Assembly (NCBI GenBank): GCA_036390755.1
Contig: DASWBH010000355.1
Location: forward strand, 1 to 13,214
Source of the DNA: DASVHS01 sp036390755
GTDB taxonomy: Bacteria; Acidobacteriota; Thermoanaerobaculia; Gp7-AA8
Reading direction: 5' to 3'
Length of the DNA stretch: 13,214 bases
A model generated the notes under the pieces. That model worked only from the letters and a program-made list of their open reading frames with translations. It had not been told where the DNA came from and made no database searches. Below, in pieces: positions 1-5,991 of this stretch (its first letter is position 1; every line of letters begins with the position of its first letter). The position numbers were made by a program, and so were the translations under genes.

Positions 1-14
1 GCCTCATCCACGCA

Positions 15-30
15 TGGCACCCACCCTGCT
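15..30 (+). promoter_or_regulatory. Possible sigma54 promoter upstream of lpxC
   Basis: TGGCAC at 15-20 and TGCT at 27-30 put GG (16-17) and GC (28-29) exactly 10 bases apart, the sigma54 -24/-12 layout. The expected start, about 12 bases after the -12 C, is near 41. That falls after the AGGGG motif and only ~6 bases before ATG 47, so the message would be almost leaderless. This weakens the call. Confidence 0.3.
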
Positions 31-46
31 CAGGGGTGGTGTAGAC

Positions 47-934
47 ATGTACGTCCAGCGAAAGACGATCAACACAAACGTCAGCATCACCGGCATCGGC
101 CTCCACTCCGGCATCTACACCAAAGTCGCGCTTCACCCCGCAACTGCAGGCAGCGGCATCACGTTCGTGCGCGCTGACCTTCACGGGCTGCGCATCCCGG
201 CCCTGCAAGCGTCCACCACCGCGCTCGACTACGCCACCACAGTGGGGAAGGACGATGTCTCGGTCGGCACGGTCGAGCATCTGCTCTCCGCGATCATGGC
301 CTGCGGCATCACCGACGTCGACATTCACATCGACGGCCCGGAAGTGCCGATTGTCGACGGCAGCGCGCTGCCGTTCATGCACCTGATCGATGCGGCCGGC
401 GTTCGCGTGCTCGGCGCCGAGGTTCCTGTTCTTCGGATCCATGAGCCGATCGAGGTCGTCGACGGCGACAAGAGCATCCGCATCGTGCCGTCGAATCGCC
501 TCGTCCTGAAGTACAAGATCGACTTCGACCATCCCGTCATCGGCAAGGAGTCGATGCACTTCGACTTCGAGCACGACAACTTCCTTCGCAAGATCGCGCC
601 GGCGCGGACATTCGGCTTCATCCGCGATGTCGAGAAGCTCCGCGCCGCCGGACTCGCGCGCGGCGGATCGGTGGAGAACTGCATCGTTCTCGACGACCGC
701 GGCATCGTGAGCGGGCCGCTCCGCTTCCGCGACGAATTCGTCCGCCACAAGATCCTCGACCTCCTCGGCGACCTCGCCTTGATCGGCAGGCCGATCATCG
801 GCGAGATCACCGCGCACCGCGCCGGTCATGCGCTGCACTCGCGCTTCGTCGAGAAGATCCTCCACGCGACCGCCGCCGACGAAGAACGCCGCGATCGCGC
901 GCCGCGATCGCGCCCCGCCGAGAGCTTCGCGTAA
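47..934 (+). CDS. lpxC: UDP-3-O-acyl-N-acetylglucosamine deacetylase (LpxC)
   Basis: Cytoplasmic zinc amidase that removes the acetyl group from UDP-3-O-acyl-GlcNAc, the first committed step of lipid A synthesis. The 295-residue protein shows the N-terminal TGIGLHSG motif, the VEHLLSA motif with Glu77 and zinc ligand His78, the RHKILDLLGD motif with His234 and Asp238 (the other two zinc ligands), and GHALH with His261, the usual second catalytic histidine. Length and N-terminus match the family when translation starts at ATG 47; an in-frame ATG at 14 would add 11 residues the family lacks. AGGGG at 32-36 is a plausible ribosome binding site. The last ~18 residues are a charged tail encoded partly by a perfect 13-bp tandem duplication (888-913). 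It heads a plus-strand cluster with DUF4390, NtrY and NtrX. Presence of lpxC indicates an LPS-bearing outer membrane. Confidence 0.97.
   Translation: MYVQRKTINTNVSITGIGLHSGIYTKVALHPATAGSGITFVRADLHGLRIPALQASTTALDYATTVGKDDVSVGTVEHLLSAIMACGITDVDIHIDGPEVPIVDGSALPFMHLIDAAGVRVLGAEVPVLRIHEPIEVVDGDKSIRIVPSNRLVLKYKIDFDHPVIGKESMHFDFEHDNFLRKIAPARTFGFIRDVEKLRAAGLARGGSVENCIVLDDRGIVSGPLRFRDEFVRHKILDLLGDLALIGRPIIGEITAHRAGHALHSRFVEKILHATAADEERRDRAPRSRPAESFA
888..913. repeat. Perfect 13-bp tandem duplication at the lpxC 3' end
   Basis: The unit GCCGCGATCGCGC occurs at 888-900 and again at 901-913 with no mismatch; each copy contains the palindrome GCGATCGC. Because 13 is not a multiple of three, losing one copy would shift the lpxC frame. 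The shifted frame has no stop before 1518 and is the frame of the next gene. Confidence 0.95.
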
Positions 935-971
935 GAGCGTTTTCGCTCCGGGTGTGGTAAAAAAGCCACAC
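935..971. other. Two small hairpins between lpxC and the DUF4390 gene
   Basis: Right after the lpxC stop, GAGCG (935-939) and CGCTC (944-948) can pair around a TTTT loop. Then GTGTGG (952-957) and CCACAC (966-971) can pair around an A-rich 8-base loop, ending just before GTG 972. No T-run follows either, so they do not look like intrinsic terminators. The second hairpin could affect translation initiation of the DUF4390 gene. Confidence 0.45.
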
Positions 972-1520
972 GTGGCTCGGATCTCGTTCGCAGTCCTGAC
1001 GTTTCTCTTCGCAGCCGGAGCGTTCGCCGCTGCCGATCCGCGGATCGAGAACCTCACCGCGACTGCGCATGCGCAGAGAGTCTCCGTCGCCTTTGCGCTG
1101 ACCGGCGCGTTCGAGAACGGCGAGATGGTGCAGGCGCTCCAGAGCGGGCTGCCGACGAGCTTCACGTACGAAGTCGAGATCTACCGCGACCGGCCGAACT
1201 GGTTCGACGAGTCGGTGGGCCGCTCGCGCATCGAAGTCATCTGCACCTTCAACTCGGTGACTCGCGAGTACCTCCTCAACTATCGCCGCGACCGGAAGCT
1301 CGTCCGCTCCGAGACGTTCTCCGATCTGCCGACGCTGCAGAAGCGCATGACGTCGATCGACGAGCGCGACCTCTTCGACATCGGAAACCGCCGTCCGTAC
1401 AAGCTGAAGGTTTCCGTGCGCGCCGATCTCGCGCGGTCCTGGCGCTTCTACGTCGTGCCGTGGGAGATCACGACGCGATGGCGGGAGACGCGGGTGCAGT
1501 GTCCGGAGTGCCCGCCATGA
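972..1520 (+). CDS. Secreted DUF4390-family protein
   Basis: About 182 residues from GTG 972: a signal peptide (MARISFAVLTFLFAAGAFA with the first codon read as Met, cleavage expected after AFA), then a beta-rich domain that resembles the DUF4390 family, with motifs such as SVAFALTGAF, YEVEIYRDRPNWFDE and EYLLNYRRD. The biochemical function of this family is not known to me; the protein is probably periplasmic. DUF4390 genes are often found directly before ntrY/ntrX in other bacteria, and the same order is seen here, so it may be an accessory of the sensor kinase. The start is uncertain: GTG 954 is in frame and adds six residues (VVKKPH), but GTG 972 gives a more typical signal peptide. The stop overlaps the ntrY start as ATGA at 1517-1520, suggesting translational coupling. 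Confidence 0.82.
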   Translation: MARISFAVLTFLFAAGAFAAADPRIENLTATAHAQRVSVAFALTGAFENGEMVQALQSGLPTSFTYEVEIYRDRPNWFDESVGRSRIEVICTFNSVTREYLLNYRRDRKLVRSETFSDLPTLQKRMTSIDERDLFDIGNRRPYKLKVSVRADLARSWRFYVVPWEITTRWRETRVQCPECPP

Positions 1521-3634
1521 AAGCGCGCGACGTCGTTCAGCGGTATCGCAAGGACCCGCGCGTCATCATCACGGTCCCGATCCTGATCCTCGCAGCGACG
1601 AGCCTCGTCTACTACGTGATCCAGCGCGCGAAGGAGCTGACGCCGGAAGCGCTGTCGAGCCAGGTGCTGCTCTTCGTGCTCTGGAACATCAACGTCCTGC
1701 TGATCGTCGGCATCGTGTTCATGCTGCTGCGCGGAGTGGTGAAGCTCGTGCTCGAGCGGCAGCGCGGCATCATCGGCTCGCGATTCCGGACGAAGCTCGT
1801 CGTCACGTATGTCGCTGCGTCGCTGCTGCCGGTGGCGCTGCTCTTCTTCGTGGCGACGGACATGATGCGCGTTTCGATCGACCGCTGGTTCACCACTCCC
1901 GTCCGCACGATCCTCGGCAACGGCGAAGCGATTGCGCAGATGGCGCAGGACCAGGCCGCGGCGACAGCTCTCGGTGCGGCGCGCGAGATTGCCGCGACGC
2001 CGGCGAGCCGCGACGCCGCGCAGATGGATTCGGTGTTCCTGCACGTCCTGCAGTTCCACAACGTGCAGCTCGCCGGGATCTACCGCGACGGCGTGCTCGT
2101 GAAGTTCCAGGCCGATCCTCGCGCGCCGATCCAGGAAGTCTCCGATCCGCCGGCGCGATTCTTCGCCGACGCCGCGCGCGCCGGCGCGAGCACGAAGATC
2201 GACATGGCGCCGAGCGGCAAGTGGATCCGCTCCGGCGCGCGGATCGGATCCGGTCACGACATCGCCGTCGCCGGCGTCTTCCTGCCGAACGCGATGAGCC
2301 GCATGATCGACGAGTCGATCATCGCCAACCGCAACTTCGTGCAGCTGCGCTCGCAGCGGCAGACGCTCAAGGCCTCGCAGACGTCGCTGTTTCTCGCCGT
2401 GACGCTGGCCATTCTCTTCGGCACGTTGTGGACGTCGATCTACGCGTCGCGGCGAATCACCATCCCGATCAAAGCGCTCGCAGAGGCGACCGGCACGCTC
2501 GCTTCCGGCGCGTACGGCGCACGCGTCGACATCGTCGCGACCGACGAAGTGGGGCGCCTCATCGACTCGTTCAACGCCATGTCCGCGCAGCTTGCCGCGC
2601 AGCGGCGGGAGCTGACCGAGACGAACCGGCGACTCGACAGCGAGCGCGCATTCATGCAGACGGTGCTCGACAGCGTCTCCACCGGCATCATCACCTTCAG
2701 CGAGACGCAGGAGCTGCTGAGCGTCAATCGCGCGGCATTGCAGATGCTGCAGCTCGACGCGCCGCCGCAGAACACCTGCCTCAGCGACCTGCTGGCCGGC
2801 GACCTCGCGCCCCTCGGCTCCGCGCTGCGCGATCTGACGACGCGCGGTGCCCGCGCCCGCGAGGTCACGCTGATCCGCGGCGGCGAGCTCCGCTACCTCG
2901 AAGTCTCCGTGGCCCGCCTCGGCGGGCGGGAAGGCTGGGTCGCCGCGCTCGAAGACTCCACGCAGCTCGTGCAGGCGCAGAAACTCGCCGCGTGGAACGA
3001 AGCCGCGCGCCGCATCGCGCACGAGATCAAGAACCCGCTGACGCCGATCCAGCTCTCCGCCGAGCGCATCGCCCGCAAGTTCCGCAACCACGACGCCGAC
3101 ACCGAAGAGGCGATCGATCAGGGAACGAAGACGATCGTGTCGGAGGTGGCGCAGCTCAAGCAGATGGTCGACGAGTTCTCGCGCTTCGCGCGCATGCCGG
3201 CCGTGCACATGCGCCACGCCCAGCTCGCCGACATTCTCGAACAGGCCGCTGCGCTCTACCGCGACATGAAGAAGGGCGTCACCGTCGGCGTGACGGTCGA
3301 TCCCGAGATCGAGCTGCTGATGGACCCCGAGCAGATCCGCCGCGCCGTCGGCAATCTGCTGAACAACGCCGTCGAGGCGACCGAGTCGGGTGAGGTCCGC
3401 GTATCGGCGCGGCGCGCTCCGCACCGCGTCGTCATCGAAGTCGCCGATCCGGGCCGGGGCGTGCCTGACGCCGACAAGGAAAAACTCTTCCTGCCGTACT
3501 TCTCGACCAAAGGCCGCGGCACCGGCCTGGGACTGGCCATCGTGCACCGCATCGTGCGCGACCACGACGGCCAGATCTCCGTTCACGACAATCATCCGAA
3601 GGGAACGCGATTTGAGATCGAGTTACCTGCATGA
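1517..3634 (+). CDS. ntrY: NtrY-type membrane sensor histidine kinase
   Basis: A 705-residue two-component sensor. Three membrane segments lie at about residues 16-36, 49-72 and 92-114, followed by an extracytoplasmic sensor region of ~170 residues and a fourth membrane segment near 288-312. Then come a HAMP domain (~311-363), a PAS domain (~375-470, LDSVSTGIITFSE), and a HisKA domain with the phosphoaccepting His502 in AHEIKNPLTPIQLS. The ATPase domain has an N box (GNLLNNAVEA, Asn617), a G1 box (DPGRGVP) and GRGTGLGLA at ~666-674. Three clustered N-terminal membrane helices plus HAMP-PAS are the NtrY arrangement. ATG 1517 was chosen because it overlaps the upstream stop as ATGA and has GGAG at 1504-1507; an in-frame ATG at 1460 would lie well inside the upstream gene. 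It should phosphorylate the NtrX encoded 49 bases downstream. The signal sensed is unknown. Confidence 0.93.
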   Translation: MKARDVVQRYRKDPRVIITVPILILAATSLVYYVIQRAKELTPEALSSQVLLFVLWNINVLLIVGIVFMLLRGVVKLVLERQRGIIGSRFRTKLVVTYVAASLLPVALLFFVATDMMRVSIDRWFTTPVRTILGNGEAIAQMAQDQAAATALGAAREIAATPASRDAAQMDSVFLHVLQFHNVQLAGIYRDGVLVKFQADPRAPIQEVSDPPARFFADAARAGASTKIDMAPSGKWIRSGARIGSGHDIAVAGVFLPNAMSRMIDESIIANRNFVQLRSQRQTLKASQTSLFLAVTLAILFGTLWTSIYASRRITIPIKALAEATGTLASGAYGARVDIVATDEVGRLIDSFNAMSAQLAAQRRELTETNRRLDSERAFMQTVLDSVSTGIITFSETQELLSVNRAALQMLQLDAPPQNTCLSDLLAGDLAPLGSALRDLTTRGARAREVTLIRGGELRYLEVSVARLGGREGWVAALEDSTQLVQAQKLAAWNEAARRIAHEIKNPLTPIQLSAERIARKFRNHDADTEEAIDQGTKTIVSEVAQLKQMVDEFSRFARMPAVHMRHAQLADILEQAAALYRDMKKGVTVGVTVDPEIELLMDPEQIRRAVGNLLNNAVEATESGEVRVSARRAPHRVVIEVADPGRGVPDADKEKLFLPYFSTKGRGTGLGLAIVHRIVRDHDGQISVHDNHPKGTRFEIELPA

Positions 3635-3636
3635 GG

Positions 3637-3661
3637 CGGAGTTCGCGAACCCCGAACTCCG
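3637..3661. other. 9-bp perfect hairpin in the ntrY-ntrX gap
   Basis: CGGAGTTCG (3637-3645) and CGAACTCCG (3653-3661) are exact reverse complements around a 7-base loop. There is no T-run, so it is not an obvious terminator. It overlaps a 7-bp-period repeat array and could act as an RNA processing or stability element between the two genes. Confidence 0.75.
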
Positions 3662-3678
3662 AACCCCGAACACCCGAT
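3644..3678. repeat. Intergenic 7-bp tandem repeat (NCCGAAC-type)
   Basis: Successive heptamers read CGCGAAC, CCCGAAC, TCCGAAC, CCCGAAC and a degenerate ACCCGAT, filling most of the 49-base gap between ntrY and ntrX. Seen another way, 3646-3659 and 3660-3673 are two 14-bp copies with one mismatch. The array leaves no Shine-Dalgarno sequence for ntrX. Confidence 0.85.
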
Positions 3679-3683
3679 AGCAA

Positions 3684-5030
3684 ATGTCCAGCATCCTGAT
3701 CATCGACGACGAACCGTCGATCCGCGCGACGCTCTCGCACATCCTCGAGGACGAGGGGCATCGCGTCACCGCATGCGAGTCGGGCGAAGAAGGCCTGGCG
3801 GCGTTCGCGCGCGAAGACTTCGACCTGGCGATCCTCGACCTGTGGCTCCCCGGCGTGGACGGCCTGACGGTGCTCGAGCGCATCCGCAACGCCGGCGGCC
3901 CGCCGGTCGTCGTCATCTCCGGGCACGGCAACGTCGACACGGCCGTGCGGGCGACGCGCCTCGGAGCGTACGACTTCCTCGAGAAGCCGCTCTCGCTCGA
4001 GCGCGTGCTGCTGACCGTCGATCACGGACTTACGGACCGCAAGCTGCGCGACGAGGTGCGCGAGATGCGCCGCTCGCTCGCGCTCGACGACCTGCTGATC
4101 GGCGAGAGCGAGCCGATGAAGACGCTCGAGCAGCAGCTCCGCAGCGCAGCGCCGTCGAACAGCCGCGTGCTGATCAGCGGAGAGAACGGCAGCGGCAAGG
4201 AAGTGGTCGCCCGCACGCTGCATCGCCTGTCGTTGCGCGCCGAGCAGCCGTTCGTCGACGTCAACTGTGCGGCCATCCCCGAAGAGCTGATCGAGTCCGA
4301 GCTGTTCGGGCACAAGAAGGGATCGTTCACCGGCGCGATCGAAGACCGCAAAGGGAAGTTCGAGCTCGCCGACGGCGGCACGCTGTTTCTCGACGAGATC
4401 GGCGACATGAGCCTCAAGACGCAGGCGAAGGTCCTGCGCGTGCTGCAGGAGCAGACGTTCCAGCGCGTCGGCGCGCAGCAGACGATCCAGGTCGACGTGC
4501 GCGTGATCGCGGCGACGAACAAGAACCTCGAGGCGGAGATAGCGAACGGCAGCTTCCGCAACGATCTCTACTACCGGATCAACGTCATCCCGGTCGAGGT
4601 GCCGCCGCTGCGCGCGCGCGGCAACGACATCGTTCTGCTCGCCGAGCACTTCCTCCGGCGCTTTGCCGCCGAGACGGGCCGGCCGAAGAAGAAGCTCTCC
4701 GCCGGTGCGGCAACGAAGCTCAAGGCCTATCAGTGGCCGGGCAACGTGCGCGAGCTCCGGAACGTCGTCGAGCGGCTGGCCATCCTCCTCCCGCACGACA
4801 CGATCTCCGCCGAGGACATCCACCTTGGCAACGCTGGGGCGGCGGCGCCGGCGATCGCTCCCGGCCTCCCGCTCAAGGAGGCGCGCGACGAATTCGAGAA
4901 GCAGTACATTCTGTCGCGGCTGCGCGAGTTCGCCGGCAACGTGAGCCGGACGGCCGACGCATTGGGCGTGGAACGGTCGAACCTTTACCGAAAGCTGCAC
5001 GCGTACGGCATCCGCGTGGAGAGGCCGTGA
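3684..5030 (+). CDS. ntrX: NtrX-type sigma54-dependent response regulator
   Basis: A 448-residue transcription activator of the NtrC family. The receiver domain (1-~116) has the acidic pocket Asp8/Asp9, phosphoacceptor Asp52, Ser79 and Lys101. The central AAA+ domain (~138-365) has Walker A GENGSGKE at 166-173, the sigma54-contact loop GSFTGA at 213-218 (a Ser variant of GAFTGA also common in NtrX), and Walker B LFLDEIGD with Asp237/Glu238. A Fis-type helix-turn-helix lies near 419-443 (NVSRTADALGVERSNLYRKL). When phosphorylated by the adjacent NtrY it would hydrolyse ATP to open sigma54-RNA polymerase complexes. Start is ATG 3684; no Shine-Dalgarno sequence is visible, so translation may depend on the message from ntrY. 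The next element is a tRNA promoter, and no terminator is seen after the stop. The NtrX name rests on the NtrY partner and domain layout. Confidence 0.92.
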   Translation: MSSILIIDDEPSIRATLSHILEDEGHRVTACESGEEGLAAFAREDFDLAILDLWLPGVDGLTVLERIRNAGGPPVVVISGHGNVDTAVRATRLGAYDFLEKPLSLERVLLTVDHGLTDRKLRDEVREMRRSLALDDLLIGESEPMKTLEQQLRSAAPSNSRVLISGENGSGKEVVARTLHRLSLRAEQPFVDVNCAAIPEELIESELFGHKKGSFTGAIEDRKGKFELADGGTLFLDEIGDMSLKTQAKVLRVLQEQTFQRVGAQQTIQVDVRVIAATNKNLEAEIANGSFRNDLYYRINVIPVEVPPLRARGNDIVLLAEHFLRRFAAETGRPKKKLSAGAATKLKAYQWPGNVRELRNVVERLAILLPHDTISAEDIHLGNAGAAAPAIAPGLPLKEARDEFEKQYILSRLREFAGNVSRTADALGVERSNLYRKLHAYGIRVERP

Positions 5031-5063
5031 GCGGAAATACACTTCGGGGACCTGCCGTTAACC

Positions 5064-5092
5064 TTGACACCCCGGCTCGAGCTTCGTACGCT
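5064..5092 (+). promoter_or_regulatory. Sigma70 promoter of the tRNA-Gly gene
   Basis: A perfect -35 TTGACA (5064-5069) is followed by a 17-base spacer and a -10 TACGCT (5087-5092). The predicted start lies near 5099-5101, just before the tRNA at 5108. The GC-rich bases after the -10 resemble the discriminators of growth-rate-controlled stable RNA promoters. Confidence 0.8.
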
Positions 5093-5107
5093 ACGCCGGC
5101 TTTTCAC

Positions 5108-5183
5108 GCGGGCATAACTCAGTTGGTAGAGTGCGACCTTGCCAAGGTCGATGTCGCCGGTTCGAGTCCGGTTGCCCGCTCCA
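5108..5183 (+). tRNA. tRNA-Gly (anticodon GCC)
   Basis: A complete 76-base cloverleaf. The acceptor stem GCGGGCA (5108-5114) pairs with TGCCCGC (5173-5179), followed by discriminator T and an encoded CCA (5181-5183). The D arm is CTC/GAG around AGTTGGTA. The anticodon stem CGACC/GGTCG encloses TTGCCAA, giving anticodon GCC at 5141-5143, which reads GGC and GGT glycine codons. The T arm is CCGG-TTCGAGT-CCGG. It has its own promoter upstream and a terminator downstream. No integrase or attachment-site duplication is visible beside it. Confidence 0.97.
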
Positions 5184-5197
5184 AACGATCCTGATTC

Positions 5198-5226
5198 GAG
5201 GCCGCGGAAACGCGGCCTCTTCTTTT
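5198..5226 (+). terminator. Intrinsic terminator of the tRNA unit
   Basis: GAGGCCGCG (5198-5206) and CGCGGCCTC (5211-5219) form a perfect 9-bp stem with a GAAA tetraloop, followed by TTCTTTT. It lies 14 bases after the tRNA and isolates it from the ABC exporter genes. Confidence 0.93.
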
Positions 5227-5229
5227 CCG

Positions 5230-5235
5230 TATGAT
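5230..5235 (+). promoter_or_regulatory. Candidate -10 element of the exporter operon (leaderless layout)
   Basis: TATGAT matches TATAAT at five of six positions and ends only six bases before GTG 5242. No convincing -35 or Shine-Dalgarno sequence is present, so transcription may begin at or next to the start codon. Confidence 0.45.
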
Positions 5236-5241
5236 CAGGCA

Positions 5242-5991
5242 GTGACCGATCTCGCCGTCGAAGTCTCCGCCCTCAGCAAGATGTATGACTCACTGCTGGC
5301 GGTCGACGGCCTCACCTTCTCGGTCAAGTGCGGCGAGGTCCTCGGCCTGGTCGGTCCGAACGGCGCCGGAAAGACGACCACGCTCCGCGCGCTTGCCGGG
5401 ATTCACCCGCCCACGAGCGGCCGCATCGCCATCTGCGGTCATGACCTCCTCGAGCATCCCGTCGAAGCGAAGCGCCAGCTGGCATTCATGCCGGATGAGC
5501 CGCGTCTCTTCGATTACCTCACCGTCGAAGAGCACCTTCAGTTCGTCGCCAGGATTTACCAGGTGGCAGGCTTTCGGGCCGCCGCGGCGCCGCTGCTCGA
5601 GGAATTCGACTTGGCGGACAAGCGCAGAAGTCTGCCCTCGGAGCTGTCGCGCGGTATGAAGCAGAAGCTGATGATCGCGTGCGGCTTTCTCCACTCGCCA
5701 CGCGTGCTCATCTTCGACGAGCCGCTCACCGGTCTCGATCCGCTCGGCATCCGGCGAATGAAAGAGTCGATCCGGCGCCGCGCGCACGACGGCGCCTCGG
5801 TGATCCTGAGCTCGCATCTTCTTCATCTCGTCGAGGAGCTCTGCGACACGGTGCTCGTCATCCAGAACGGGCGCGCGGCCGCGTACGGGACGATCGATGA
5901 CCTGAAGTGGCGGATTGCCCAGGGTCGCGGCGAAGTGTCGCTGGAAGAGGCGTTCCTTCAGATCACCGCCACCGAAAGCAAATCGCGATGA
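5242..5991 (+). CDS. ABC transporter ATP-binding protein (EcsA-like exporter class)
   Basis: A 249-residue nucleotide-binding subunit on the inner face of the cytoplasmic membrane. It has Walker A GPNGAGKT at 38-45, the ABC signature LSRGMKQ at 135-141, Walker B RVLIFDEP at 154-161 with catalytic Glu160, a D-loop (GLDP), and an H-loop histidine in SSHLLHL. The usual Q-loop glutamine region reads FMPDEPRLFDYLT, a pattern of ABC-2/EcsA-like exporters rather than importers. GTG 5242 is preferred: it begins just before the conserved first strand (TDLAVEVSALSKMYD), whereas earlier in-frame starts would overlap the tRNA and terminator. No Shine-Dalgarno sequence is visible. The stop overlaps the permease start as ATGA (5988-5991), as expected for subunits of one complex. 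The substrate cannot be read from the sequence. Confidence 0.93.
   Translation: MTDLAVEVSALSKMYDSLLAVDGLTFSVKCGEVLGLVGPNGAGKTTTLRALAGIHPPTSGRIAICGHDLLEHPVEAKRQLAFMPDEPRLFDYLTVEEHLQFVARIYQVAGFRAAAAPLLEEFDLADKRRSLPSELSRGMKQKLMIACGFLHSPRVLIFDEPLTGLDPLGIRRMKESIRRRAHDGASVILSSHLLHLVEELCDTVLVIQNGRAAAYGTIDDLKWRIAQGRGEVSLEEAFLQITATESKSR

Noticed and set aside
1448..3595. A 715-codon open frame on the minus strand opposite ntrY
   Set aside because: It is antisense to a gene with full kinase motifs. The predicted protein is dominated by Arg, His, Asp and Glu with no recognisable domain, as expected from the complement of GC-rich coding DNA.
3432..5042. A 536-codon minus-strand frame opposite ntrX
   Set aside because: Composition is biased to Arg, Leu, Val and Asp, with no motifs; the plus-strand NtrX explains the DNA fully.
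3773..5194. A 473-codon plus-strand frame overlapping ntrX and running through the tRNA
   Set aside because: It is a +1-type shadow frame, extremely Arg/Ala-rich, and it crosses the tRNA gene and its promoter.
5108..5228. tRNA-Gly as an integration site of a mobile element
   Set aside because: No integrase, no repeat of the tRNA 3' end within the window, and the flanking genes look like normal chromosomal content.
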